This document shows, in pieces, positions 1 to 11,299 of a stretch of DNA of 60,000 bases. A program made the position numbers and the translations under genes. The first letter of the stretch is position 1. Every line of letters starts with the position of its first letter. The notes under the pieces are model-generated. The model did not search any database. It saw only the letters and a program-made list of their open reading frames with translations, and was not told where the DNA came from. The stretch is taken from the NCBI GenBank assembly GCA_949358305.1, contig OX442316.1:12402001-12462000 (forward strand). The letters are read 5' to 3'. The stretch comes from Strigamia acuminata. Taxonomy: Eukaryota > Arthropoda > Chilopoda > Geophilomorpha > Linotaeniidae.

Positions 1-692
1 TCTATAGTTTCACGAACACACAATTCTTGACAAATGACTTCGTCTGTAATGAATTGACATGACTCTAAAATCAAAGGCACTCCCCAGCCGTATAAAGATT
101 TTAGCCAAAAATTTCCATTTGCTGTAGTAGTGGAGATCAACATTTTGTCAGGATGAAATCGTTTCCACATATCAAAACCAACAACATTAAGCCAACTGAG
201 GGTCGAAAGATATGCTACATAATGGAATCCTTGAAACCATATTTTCATTACTGGATCGTTGCAATCGGTGCAACCAACCGTTTGAAAGACGATGAGGTCT
301 GCATACACGAAACACATAGAAATCATGTGGCAAATCATCGGTCTAAAATCGCAACGTGAACCTGCTTTCGAAACATTTAGTATGATTGTAATCACTAAAC
401 TCAATATAGATAATGCCCAAAGGAAAATGAAAAAGATGTCCACGCTATGTGTTGTCATGAATGGTATTGGTGAAAATGTCGTTTGAGGAACACACAGCCA
501 TGTTGAATTGTCACGCGATATGTAATAGTGTCCTATTGTATAATTCAGATCGGCTTGTTTGTAATATAAAGTTGTGCGGTCACTTGCCCATTCCAGTTCA
601 CTCAGTTTAAATTTCCATTTGATGCAGTGCAGAAAATCCTCATCAAATCGGGTGTTATTTGAAGATTGTTGGTGTTGCAGAGTTAAATTCAT
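1..692 (-). CDS. Methuselah-like GPCR, class I, partial (exon A; 3' end beyond window)
   Basis: The reading frame is open from an ATG at 692 to the window edge. It codes the N-terminal ectodomain, with the Trp-Leu-Cys-Val-Pro motif just before TM1, then TM1 to the start of the TM4-TM5 loop. The family hallmarks WLNVV-F-DMW (TM3) and SLYGWGVPL (TM4) are intact. The end of exon A and the TM6-TM7 exon B lie left of the window. No frameshift or stop is visible, so this looks like a functional copy. The family call rests on the order and wording of the transmembrane motifs, not on a database search. Confidence 0.75.
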   Translation of the reverse strand, partial: MNLTLQHQQSSNNTRFDEDFLHCIKWKFKLSELEWASDRTTLYYKQADLNYTIGHYYISRDNSTWLCVPQTTFSPIPFMTTHSVDIFFIFLWALSILSLVITIILNVSKAGSRCDFRPMICHMISMCFVYADLIVFQTVGCTDCNDPVMKIWFQGFHYVAYLSTLSWLNVVGFDMWKRFHPDKMLISTTTANGNFWLKSLYGWGVPLILESCQFITDEVICQELCVRETI

Positions 693-1369
693 ACCTACCA
701 ACACAAAGAACTGTTATGTTAAAATGTGTTGCGGAAAAGAATGATTTTAATTTAATTGTTAAAACTTAATGAGGTTTTTCTTGGAAGAATATTAAATTTT
801 AATTACGACGATTAAAGATGACAGAACTGATTGGTATTTGGTAGGATGCATTTCAAGGGCAATAAGGAAGCATTTAAAACGTTATTCATACATTTATGGT
901 TTTTCAAGTTGCACTTTTATGAGGAATACGAAGAAACCACGAAGCGTAAAAATAATGTTGGAAATACTTCGACTGTTATTGAATTTTTTCCTTATGTGAA
1001 ATAATAGACGTCGTTGAAGGGTTAAAACGTTGCGTCATTGAAGTAGTTATACACGAATTCGACGAAAAGTTATGATTATTCAGGATGTACTTGAAAGTAT
1101 TGAATATTAAAAATATTGAATAGTGGTGAGTCCGAAAATGATTATCGGGGTGTTGGAACTTTAGATATATTTATTTACGTTCTTTAAGAATTATTATTCT
1201 TACACGTTTAAATTTATTTTGTTACAATTTTTTTCCTGCACAGCCTGTGCAGATATTCAGCACTCGGTACTTTCCCACCAACTTGCATTCTGAAATATGA
1301 CATTAATTTAAAATAGTTAGATGTGTTTGTACGAAGGTGTATTAACCTTAATGCTATCTGGAGTTTACA
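693..1369. other. Spacer with relic GPCR exon B and a conserved block
   Basis: There is no intact gene. On the minus strand about 895-985 reads as a decayed terminal exon (a Gly-Phe-Phe-Val-Phe-type TM7 remnant). The same relic recurs near 6465-6530, 9335-9430 and 22055-22140. About 1225-1300 is a block also found after other copies (6800-6880, 22400-22465); it is flanked by AG and GT dinucleotides that could be splice sites. Confidence 0.4.
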
Positions 1370-2490
1370 TTTTTTCTAATAGCTTTACTAGTGGCTTAGA
1401 TCCATTTACCAGAAATAGGCAAAAATCTTGAAGTGCTACGACAAGATCACCAAATAACAGCAGTGGGAAGCTGTAGAATGGTCATAAGACGAACAAGTAT
1501 AATAGCAGAATGGCAATGCCTAGTCCCATTACTGTCATCAGTCTAAATAAACCTGAAAACTAAAACAGATTTTGCTCTGGAAAACGTTTATCAAATTTAG
1601 TACACCATAAGAAAAACTTACTGATATAATTTTGCTTTGATGATGCTATCGAGGTTTATAGGTCGCTTTTTTAATCCTTTTCTCAAATTGATAAGAGTTA
1701 ATGTGAGTAAAAGAACATTAGCAGTCATTAACAACAGACCAATTCCTATTACGAATATATAATCAGATATTATATAAGTTTCTCCTCTTTGAACGTCTAT
1801 AGTTTCCCAAACACACAATTCTTGACAAATGACTTCGTCTGTAATGACTTTACATGACTGTAAAATTAAAGGCACTCCCCAACCGTACAACGATTTTAGC
1901 AAAAAATTTGTATTAGTTGGAGCAGTGGAGGTGAACATTTTGACCGGATGAAATTGTTTCCACATATCAAAACTAACAACATTAAGCCAACTGATCACCG
2001 AAAGATTTGTTACATTTTCGCATGCGTCCAACAATTTTTTTTTTACTTCATTGTTGCAATCGGTGCAACCTAACGTTTGAAAGAAGATCCAGTATGCATA
2101 CAGGGAACACATAGAAATCATATGGCAATTCATCGGTCTAAAATCGCAACGTGAATCTGGTTTCGTAGGATTTAGTATGACAGTAATCACTAAACACAAT
2201 GCGGGAAATGACCAAAGTAACATGAAAAAGACGTCCACATTATGTGTTGTCACGAATGGTATTGGTGACAATAAGGCTATTGGAGGAACACACAGCCATG
2301 TGGTATTGTCACTCGATATGTTATACTGTCCTATTGTATAATTCAGATGGGCTTGTTTGTAATATAAAGTTGTGCGGTCACTTGCCCATTCCAGTTCACT
2401 CAGTTTGAATTTCCATTTGATGCAGTGTAGAAAATCCTCATCAAATTGTGTATTATTTGAACATTCTTGCGGTTGCAAAAGTAAATTCAT
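1370..2490 (-). pseudogene. Methuselah-like GPCR, class I, disrupted in exon B
   Basis: Exon A (1622-2490, ATG at 2490) is fully open and ends at a GTAAGT donor after Lys-Leu-Tyr, like its paralogs. Exon B (about 1370-1559) is broken twice. One base is missing in the Val-Tyr-Phe-Arg-Leu segment next to the acceptor, which gives an immediate in-frame stop. Further on, a Gly codon of the TM6-TM7 loop (Leu-Gly-Pro-Phe in paralogs) is TGA. The spliced product would therefore end after TM5. Exon A itself shows no decay, so loss of function is probably recent, or a five-TM product is made. Confidence 0.75.
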
Positions 2491-2756
2491 ACTTATCTTA
2501 GATACAAGAAATTTGAAGGTTAAAGAGATAATAATAAAAGGTTGAAAATTAATTTTAGTGATAAAAATTAATTAGGTGCGTTATTTGAAAATATTACATT
2601 TTAATTCCGGGTATTAAAGATTTTTCCTGATTATAAAAACAATAGACATAAATAAATGGCAGGATATAACTTATGTCAAGGGCAATAAGGATGCATTCAA
2701 AATGTATATCCTTCCGTTTATTAAGCATCATACATTTTTTCTTAATGTAAAAAATT

Positions 2757-3350
2757 AAATCAAATTACATGTTTTCAATAGCTTGAAGTGGTTTTAAACC
2801 ATTAACTAGAAGTAGGCAAAAACATTGAAGTGTGATTACAAGATCAGTAAAGAACAGCAGTGAGATGTTATGGAATGATGCTAAGAAGTGTTCTAACAAT
2901 ATGACACCGCCTATTCTTAGTCATCATTACTGACATCATTCTAAAGTACACCTGTAAGCTAATTAAAAACATGTTTTTTCTCTTGAAAATGCACAACAAT
3001 TGTTATTCTACTTCATTGTTGCAATCGGAAAGCATAGAAAGCATGTAGCACTTCATCGGTATAAAATCGCAACGGGAATGTCGTTTTAAAAGATTTAGTA
3101 TGACTGTAATCACTTACGTCAATGCAGAAAATTGCAAAGAAAAATGAAAATAAAGTCCACAAAATCAGTTATAGTATTGGTTATTAAGCAGTTTGAGGAA
3201 TACAAAGCCCGGTTGAATTGTCACTCGATATGTTATTGCATAATTCAGGTCAGTTTGTTTGTAGCATAACGTACAAGTAGTACAGTCACTTGCCCATTCC
3301 AGTTTACTGAATTTGAATTTCGATTTGACACAGTGTAGAAAATTTTGCTT
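2757..3350 (-). pseudogene. Methuselah-like GPCR relic (exon B plus 5' half of exon A)
   Basis: About 2757-2965 aligns by eye with exon B of the neighbours (the Leu-Val-Asn-Gly-Leu-Lys-Pro region is recognisable but mutated). About 3010-3350 aligns with the part of exon A from the ectodomain to the TM2 loop. The 3' half of exon A (TM3-TM5) is missing, and the remaining frame carries indels and stops. This is a clear dead copy. Confidence 0.7.
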
Positions 3351-3513
3351 GTATGCTGATTTCAGGCAGCCATAACGTTGACAGGAAGAGACTCTAGTGA
3401 TGTCACTTCCTGTATTGTGATGTCACTTCTTGTAAACATATGCTTCTTACACACAATCCTTCAGTTCGCAGTCTAGTGGTTTGTAGTCCTCTGGTACTAT
3501 CTCGATGTTTCTG

Positions 3514-4495
3514 TTAGTTTAACACTAGCTTAGCTAGTGGTTTTAATCCATGAACTAGAAACAGGAAAAAACCTTGGAGTGCCAGTAAAAACTCAACAAA
3601 TAACAGCAATGAATTGCTTTGGTATGGTCCTAAAATGAAACCTAAAAGCATGAAAATGTATGCATCGAATCTCATTATTATCACCAGTTTGAAATACATC
3701 TGAAAACTAAAACAAATTTCTGTTTGTTGAAATGTTTATCAAATTCAGTATAATTTAAAATACTTACTCTTGTAATTTTACTTTGTTGATATTAGGGTCA
3801 GCAGGTCGCTGCTTTAATCCTTTTATTAAATTTATAACATTTAATGCAAATAGAAGAATATTAACACCCGTAAAGAACAGATAACCTCCTGTGATGAAAA
3901 TGTAATGAGGAATATCGGAATTCATTCCATTTGCTTGAAACGTTTCGCACAAACCAACCTTCTGACAAATGGCTACTTCCGTAATGAGTACACATGACTC
4001 TAAAACGAAAGGTAATCCCCAGCCATACAAAGATTTCAGCCAAAAATTTTCATTCGACGTAGAAGTTGAGATGAGCATTTTGTCAGGATGAAATCGTCTC
4101 CACATATCAAAATTAATGACATTGATCCATGCATGTGTCGAAAACATTGCTACAACATGGAATTTGTCGATCAATACTTCTCTAACTGCGTTGTTGCAAT
4201 CGCTGCAACCAAACACTTGGAATGCAATAATAAACACGTAAACTAAACACAAACAAATCATGAGGCAAATCATCGGTCTAAAATCGCAACGCGAATTAAC
4301 TGATTTCGGAAGATTTAGGGCAACCAATATTACTAAACTCAATACGGAAAGTGACCAAAGAATTATGTAAAAAATGTCCACATAATGTGTTGTCAATAAT
4401 GGTATTGGTGATGAGGCAGTTGGAGGAATACACAGCCATGTTGTATTGTCACGCAATTATTTGAACATTCTTGGGGTTCAGCGTTATACAGTACC
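3514..4495 (-). pseudogene. Methuselah-like GPCR, class I, ectodomain deleted
   Basis: Exon B (3514 to about 3702) is open and reads through TM6-TM7. Exon A is open from about 4456 down to 3768, covering TM1 to TM5. An internal deletion joins the first roughly ten codons (about 4460-4495) directly to the Asp-Asn-Thr-Thr-Trp-Leu-Cys segment, removing about 50 ectodomain residues. The residual N-terminal piece is also shifted out of frame by a one-base loss, so no ATG leads into the transmembrane frame. The intact transmembrane part suggests the deletion is not old. Confidence 0.65.
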
Positions 4496-4588
4496 ATGTC
4501 CACACCAACGGATCGAGTTTGGCTTGATTAGTAGTTATGTTTGAATGAATTCTGTTTTTCTTGATTGCCAGTCCACGTGCATTAACGA

Positions 4589-5723
4589 TTATGATATCTG
4601 AAGTTTGCATTTGTTTACCAATAGCTTTGCGAGTGGTTTTAATCCATTCACCAGAAACAGGCAAAAACCTTGAAGTGCTGCGACAAGATCACCAAATAAC
4701 AGCAGTGAGAAGCTATAGTATGGTCCTAAGATTATTTCTAAAATCATCACAGCGAAATAGATTAAACCCATTACTATCATGAGTCTAAAGTATACCTGAA
4801 ATCTAAAACACGTTTTGCTCTAAAAACCGTTTATCAAGTTGAATACAATTCAGAAAAACTTACTGAAGTAATGTCGCTTTGTTGATGTTGTGAAAGTGAA
4901 CGGGTCGGTTCTTTAATCCTTTTTTCAAATTGATAACATTTAATGTGAGTAGAAGAGTATTAGGAATCATTAAGAACCAACAAAATCCTGTTACGAATAT
5001 GTAATCAGAAATTAGGAAATTTACTCCTCTTTGAACGTCTATAGTTTCACAAACACACAATTCTTGACAAATGACTTCGTGTGTAATGACATTACATGAC
5101 TCTACAATCAAAGGCACTCCCCAGCTGTACAAAGATTTTAGCCAAAACTTTTCACTCGTTGTAGTAGTGCAGATTAACATTTTGTCAGGATGAAATCGTT
5201 TCCACATATCGAAACTTACAACATTAAGCCAAGTGAGCATCGAAAGAAATGCTACATTTAGGAATGCGTGCAACACTTTTTCTTTTACTTCATCGTTGCA
5301 ATCGGTGCAAGCTACCGTTTGAAATAAGATCCAGTATGCATACAGGAAACACAAAGAAATCATATGGCAATTCATCGGTCTAAAATCGCAACGTGAACCT
5401 GGTTTCGAAACATTTAGTATGACTGTAATCACTAAACTCAATGTGGATAATGCCCAAAGAAAAATGAAAAAAATGTCTACACTATGTGTTGTCACAAATG
5501 GTATTGGTGATAAAGCCGTTTGAGGAACACACAGCCATGTGGTATTGTCACTCGATATGTTATACTGTCCTATTGTATAATTCAGATCGGCTTGTTTGTA
5601 ATATAAAGTAGTCTGATCACTTGCCCATTCCAGTTCACTCAGTTTGAATTTCCATTTCATGCAGTGCAGAAAATCAAATCGGGTGTTATTTGAAGATGGT
5701 TGAGGTTGCAGTGTTAAATTCAT
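4589..5723 (-). CDS. Methuselah-like GPCR, class I (357 aa, intact)
   Basis: Exons are A 4864-5723 and B 4589-4802. The donor is GTAAGT after Leu-Leu, the acceptor is TTTTAG, and phase 2+1 gives a continuous frame. The ectodomain starts MNLTLQPQPSSNNT and has several N-glycosylation sequons. TM1-TM5 lie in exon A; exon B starts FQVYFRLMIVMG (TM6) and ends with LQGFCLF (TM7). An in-frame GTG lies upstream of the ATG, so 5723 is the best start. This copy shares its TM6 (MILEIILGP type) with the genes at 7988 and 24669, which suggests these three are close relatives within the array. Confidence 0.8.
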
Positions 5724-6935
5724 ACCTAATAACACAAAGAAATGTTATGTTTCAATGTGTTGCTGATAAAGAATGATTTCAATTTAATTGTTAAAAATTA
5801 ATGATGTTTTTCTTGTGAAAATATTAAATTTTAATTACCACGATTAAAGATGTTTCATCATCAACGGCAATAAGGATGCATTCAAAATCAGGGCCGTTTT
5901 AACACTTCTCAGCGCCGTCTTAACATTTCTCAGCGCCCTGGGCTAAAAGAAATCATGCGCTCCTTGTCCCTTGTCGTAATTAAAATAAATCATTTTTACA
6001 TTTACAATTTCACACATTTGTTCAAAGGGTATACTTGTAGGGCATTTGGGTTTTTTGGGCACGTTGGTGCCCCACTCCTAGCCCCTCCAAAATAAATATC
6101 GGTAAGCATTTTTGTGAAAAATGAATTTGAACCAAAAATTTTGTATCTAAAAATGCACTTTTGGGCCTAAAAATGCATTTTTAGGAACAAAAATAAATCT
6201 TCAGGGAAAAAATGCCACCCGGGATGGCGCCCCTGACCTGTGGCGCACGTGTTTTACACACTATCAACAATGTGTAGAAACGGGCCTACAAGATTAGGTT
6301 ATATTTGAACACTCATGAAGACTTCTCTGCCCGGCACCCCTCACTGTCTGGCGACCCTCTCTGCCTGGAGTTCCTCTCTGCCCAGCGCCCCTAGGCTGCA
6401 GCCCAGTTAGCCCAATGGTAATGGTGTTCAAAATGTTATTCTTACATCTATAGTTTTACAAGTAGCACTTTTATAAAGGAATAAGAAGAAACCATAAGTG
6501 TAAAAATAATTTTGGAAATACTTCGACTATTATTGAAGTTTTTCCTTACATGAAATAATAGACGTCGTTGAAGAGTTAAAACGTTGCGTCATTGAAGTAT
6601 TTATACACGAATGCGAAGAAAAGTTATGTTTATTCAGTATGTACTTGAAAATACTGAATATTAAAAATATTGAATAGTGGTGCGACACCGAAAATGATTA
6701 TTGGGGTGTTGGAATTTTAGATATATTTAATTACGTTCTTTCAGAATTATTTTTCTTATAAAGTTGCATTTATTATGTTTTAATTTTTTTTTCTGCACAT
6801 TGAATGCAGATATTTAGCACTCACCGCTTGCACAAATTGCTCTGATTGGTGCTTGCCCACCAACTTGCATGCTAAAATAGAACATTAGTTTAAAACAGTT
6901 ACATATGTTTGTACAGTGTGAAGGTATATTAACAT
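5724..6935. other. Spacer with hAT-like insertion and relic exon
   Basis: After about 150 bp of 5' flank typical of the array, a foreign GC-richer segment occupies about 5888-6422 (listed separately). The array-type spacer then resumes, with the relic terminal exon at about 6465-6530 and the conserved block at about 6800-6880. No other gene is seen. Confidence 0.5.
5888..6422. mobile_element. Non-autonomous hAT-like DNA element
   Basis: The segment begins CAGGGCCGTTTTAAC and interrupts a spacer sequence that is continuous elsewhere in the array. The 8-bp string TTCAAAAT stands on both sides, consistent with a hAT target-site duplication. The right end, read in reverse, gives CCATTGGGCTAACTGGGCTG, the kind of GC-rich subterminal sequence often seen in hAT MITEs. 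The last bases of the right inverted repeat are not well matched. There is no transposase ORF. Confidence 0.5.
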
Positions 6936-7555
6936 TTATGGTATCTGCAGTTTACGTTTATTTGCCAATAGCTTTACTAGTGGTTTTAATCCATTCACCA
7001 AAAATAGGCAAAAACCTTGAAGTGATCCGACAAGGAAACTAAATAATAGCAGTGATAAGCTGTAGAATCCGAAAATGCATATGGACAAATGCAGAATGAA
7101 ATTGCTTAGTCCCATTACTATCATCAGTCTAAAGTAAACCTGAAAACTAAAACACATTTCGCTCTTGGAAACGTTTTTCAAATATAGTATACTATAGAAA
7201 AACTTACTGATATGATTTTGCTTTGTTGATGGTATCGAGGTTTCTAGGTCGCTTTTTTAATCCTTTTCTCAAATTAATAACATTCAATATGAGTAGAAGA
7301 ACAATTGCACTCATTAACAACACACTACTTCCAAGGATGAATATGTAATAAGATATTTTGAAATTTAATTCTTTTTGTCACGCAATGTGTTGTACTGCTC
7401 TATTGTGTAATTCATATCTGCTTGTTTGTAATATAAAGTAGAGTAGTCACTTGCCAATTCCAGTTCACTCAATTTGAATTTCTATTTGATGCATTGCAGA
7501 AAATTCTTGTGTAATTGATTGTTTAAATATTTTTGAGATTGAAGCGTTACATTCA
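6936..7555 (-). pseudogene. Methuselah-like GPCR, class I, TM1-TM4 deleted
   Basis: Exon B (6936 to about 7150) is open and complete. Exon A (about 7206-7555) keeps the normal 3' end with TM5 and the donor, and the 5' ectodomain. The two are joined directly near 7378, removing roughly 500 bp that code TM1-TM4. The ectodomain piece also carries changes. A receptor with only TM5-TM7 is not expected to work. Confidence 0.7.
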
Positions 7556-7987
7556 TGCTTATACGTTTTCAAATGGAAAATAAAATGAGAACATGAGCTT
7601 GTTCTTAAGTGATAATAATAAGGAAAATCTTTTTTTTATGACTGTCATTAAAGTTATTCCTTATGAAAAATAATTGACGTCGTTGAATCGTCCCATCATT
7701 GAAGCAATTACATACCGTACACGAAAAGCAATGAATTGAGTGTTATTTGAACAATCTTGGGATTGCAGCGTTAGAGTCATTTAAACTTGATGTCGATATT
7801 GCATGATTACAGTGTAGTCTGAATTGGTGGTTCATTAACCAATACACAGTCTCCGTGATTACCATTGTGAAAGGCGAAAGCAACGCCCATCTGTCGTAGG
7901 AGCACTTCAATCACTGGTCCGTCTCAGGATTAGTTATGTTTGAATGAATTCAGTTTTTCTTGATTGCCAGTCCACTTGCATTAACCA
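7556..7987 (-). other. Spacer with relic exon-A start and a repeated ORF-like block
   Basis: About 7736-7783 resembles the first codons of an exon A (the Asn-Asn-Thr region), shortened and without the rest of the gene. About 7790-7930 is one copy of a block that recurs at about 14200-14430, 16290-16520 and, more decayed, 18370-18540 and 24400-24600. In minus orientation it reads EVLLRQMGVA followed by a His-Asn-x-Asn motif. Its nature is unknown. Confidence 0.4.
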
Positions 7988-9119
7988 TTATGCTTTCTGG
8001 AGTTTGCATTTGTTCACCAATAGCTTTGTTAGTGGTTTTAATCCATTCACCAGAAACAGGCAAAAACCTTGGACTGCTATTGTAAGATCGCCAATTAACT
8101 GCAGTGAGAAGCTATAGAGTGGTCCTAAGATCATTTCTAAAATCATCATAGCGAAATGGATTAAACCCATCACTATCATGAGTCTAAAGTATATCTGAAA
8201 TCTAAAACACGTTTTGCTCTTGAAAACGTTTATCAAATTGAGTACAATTCAGAAAAACTTACTGAAGTAATGTCGCTTTGTTGATGTTGTGAAGGTGAAC
8301 AGGTCGGTTCTTTAATGCTTTTTTCAAATTGATAACATTTAATGTGAGTAGAATTGCATTAGCAATCATTAACAACCAACAAATTCCTATTTCGAATAAG
8401 TAATCAGCAATTTTGAAATTTACTCCTCTTTGAACGTCTATAGTTTCACAAACACACAATTCTTGACAAATGACTTCGTCTGTAATGACTCTACATGACT
8501 CTGAAATCAAAGGCACTCCCCAGCCATACAAAGATTTTAGCCAAAAATTTTCATTAGTGGAGATCAACATTTTGTCAGGATGAAATCGTTTCCACATATC
8601 GAAACCTAAAACATTAAGCCAACTGAGCATCGAAATAAATGCTACATTTAGGAATGCATCCAACACTTTTTTTTTTACTTCATCGTTGCAATCGGTGCAA
8701 CCAACTGTTTGAAAGACGATGAGGTATGCATACAGGAAACACAAAGAAATCATGTGGCAAATCATCGGTCTAAAATCGCAACGTGAATCCGGTTTTGAAA
8801 TATTTAGTATGACTGTAATCACTAAACTCAATAAAGATAATGCCCAAAGGAAAATGAAAAAGATGTCCACGCTGTGTGTTGTCATGAATGGTATTGGTGA
8901 TAATGACATTTGAGGAACACATAGCCACGTTAAATTGTCACTCGATATGTAATACTGTCCTATTGTATAATTCAGATCGGCTTGTTTGTAATATAAAGTT
9001 GTGTGGTCACTTGCCGATTCCAGTTCACTCAGTTTGAATTTCCATTTGATGCAGTGCAGAAAATCCTCATCAAATCGGGTGTTATTTGAAGATTGTTGGT
9101 GTTGCAGAGTTAAATTCAT
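7988..9119 (-). CDS. Methuselah-like GPCR, class I (356 aa, intact)
   Basis: Exons are A 8263-9119 and B 7988-8201. The GTAAGT donor and TTTTAG acceptor give an in-frame junction (Leu-Leu-Gln-Phe-Gln). The N-terminus MNLTLQHQQSSNNT is near-identical to that of the partial gene at 1-692, so these two are recent duplicates. The loop after TM3 is four residues shorter than in most copies (KMLISTNENFW). All seven predicted membrane segments are present. ATG 9119 is chosen because the upstream in-frame codons offer no other ATG. Confidence 0.8.
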
Positions 9120-9803
9120 ATCTACTAACACAAAGAACTGTTATGTTAAAATGTGTTGCTTATAAAGAATGATTTCAATTCAATTGTTAAAAATTAATTA
9201 GGTTTTTCTTGGAAGAATATTAAATTTTAATTTCGACGATTAAAGATGTTTCGTCATTAAAAAAAAAAAGAACATTGATTGGTAGGATACATTTTAAGGG
9301 CAATAAGGATGCATTCAAACTGTTATTCGTACATTTATGGTTTTACAAGTCGCACTTTTATAATTACCGGTATAAGGAATACGAAGAAACCATGAAGCGT
9401 AAAAATAATGTTGGAAATACTTCGACTGTTATGAAGTTTTTCCTTATGTGAAATAATAGACGTCGTTGAAGAGTTAAAACGTTGCGTCATTGAAGTAGTT
9501 ATACACGAATTCGACGAATAGTTATGTTTATTCAGTATGTACTTGAAAATATTGAATATTGAAAATATTGAATACCGTAGTGGTGACCCCAAAAATGATT
9601 ATTGGAGTGTTGGAATTTTAGATCTCTTTAATTACGTTCTTTAAGAATTATATTTCTTATAAAGTTGCATTTACATGCAGATATTTAGCACTCACCGCTT
9701 GCACAAATTGCTCTGATTAGTGCTGGCATGCTGAAATAGAACATTAATTTAAAACAGTTATATAAGTTATGGTATATATGTTAGTATGAAGGTATATTAA
9801 CCT
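9120..9803. other. Spacer with relic terminal exon
   Basis: This is array-type spacer. On the minus strand about 9335-9430 contains the best-preserved relic of an exon B (a Leu-His-Gly-Phe-Phe-Val-Phe-Leu stretch resembling TM7), without a matching TM6 or exon A. About 9675-9745 is a shortened version of the conserved block found after other copies. No intact gene is present. Confidence 0.45.
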
Positions 9804-10939
9804 TTATGCTAACTGCAGTTTACATTTAATTTTTAATAGCTTTACTAGTGGTTTTAATCCATTCACCAGAAACAGGCAAAAACCGTGAAGTGCTAGGACA
9901 AGATCATCAAATAACAGCAGTGGGAAACTGTAGAATGGTCCTAAGACGTATTCGTATAATACCAGAATGGAAATGCTTAGTCCTAGTACTATCATCAGTC
10001 TAAAGTAAATCTGAAAACTAAAACCGCATTTGCTATTGAAAACGTTTATCAAATTTAGTACACTATAAGAAAAACTTACTGATATAATTTTGCTTTGTTG
10101 ATGTTATCGAGTTTTATAGGTCGATTTTTTATTCCTTTTCTCAAATTAATAACATTCAATATGAGTAGAAGAACAATTGCACTCGTTATCAACACATTAC
10201 TTCCGAGGATGAATATGTAATAGGAGATTGTGAAATGTACGCCTTTCACAACTTCCACAGTTTTACAAAAGCTAAACTTCAGACAAATGACTTGATCCGT
10301 AATGACTTTACATGACTGTAGAATCAAAGGCACTCCCCAGCCGTATAAAGATTTTAGCCAAAAATCTTCATTAGTGGAGATCAACATTTTGTCAGGATGA
10401 AATCGTTTCCACATATCAAAACCAACAACATTAAGCCAAGCGAGCATCGAAAGAACTGCTACAGCTTGGAATCCTAGCAACAATTCTTTTTTTACTGCAT
10501 TGGTGCAATCGGTACAACCAACCATGTGAAAGACAATGCTGTGTGCGTATACGAAACAAACAGAAATCATATGGCAATTCATCGGTCTAAAATCGCAACG
10601 TGAATCCGGTTTCGAAACATTTAGTATGACTGTAATCATTAAACTCAATATAGATAATGCCCAAAGAAATATGAAAATGATGTCCACACTATGTGTTGTC
10701 AGAAATGGTATTGGTGATAAGAAGGCCTTTAGAGGAACACAAAGCCACGTTAAATTGTCACTCGATATGTAATAGTGTCCTATTGTATAATTCAGATCGG
10801 CTTGTTTGTAATACAAAGTTGTACTGTCACTTGCCCATTCCAGTTCACTCAGTTTGAATTTCCATTTGACGCAGTGCAGAAAACCTTCATCAAGTTGTGT
10901 ATTGTTTGAACATTCTTGGTGTTGCAAAGTTAAATTCAT
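9804..10939 (-). CDS. Methuselah-like GPCR, class I (357 aa, intact)
   Basis: Exons are A 10080-10939 and B 9804-10017. Splice signals and phase match the other copies. The TM5 half of exon A (Thr-Ile-Ser-Tyr-Tyr-Ile-Phe) and the Phe-Cys-Lys-Thr loop place it with the genes at 14494 and 22403. Exon B has Leu-Ala-Leu-His-Gly-Phe instead of the usual Leu-Gln-Gly-Phe in TM7. The loop after TM3 is short (STNEDFW). No disabling change is seen. Confidence 0.8.
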
Positions 10940-11299
10940 ACTTAACACTCGTGGAAAATGAAACGATGTGTTAAGAAAATGTATACTAATAAAACTTAAT
11001 GAGGTGCCATTGTGGAAAAATATTAAATTGTAATTATAAGTATTAAAGATTTCTCCTGATTAAAAAACAATAGACATAAGTGGATGAGAGGATATATTTC
11101 AATAGTACAATACCGATGCATTCAAAATGCATACAAACAAAAAATTAACAAACAAATAACAAAAAATAAATAAAAAATAAAAAATAAATAAAAGTCATGT
11201 GACATGCAAAATAATCACTTGGACCTGGTGTGGGTCCTCAATGACGCAGTGTTTGTGATTATTGGAACAAGGCCTTCAGCGTGTCATTTTTGAAACTTT
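10940..11299. other. Spacer, AT-rich, no gene seen
   Basis: It contains the 5' flank shared by many copies (about 10950-11130) and a run of A/T-rich simple sequence at about 11140-11200. Nothing else is recognised. Confidence 0.5.

Noticed and set aside
1618-1623. TAA after Lys-Leu-Tyr-Gln as the true end of the receptor
   Set aside because: It overlaps a consensus GTAAGT donor in every copy, and splicing adds TM6-TM7, which completes the 7TM fold.
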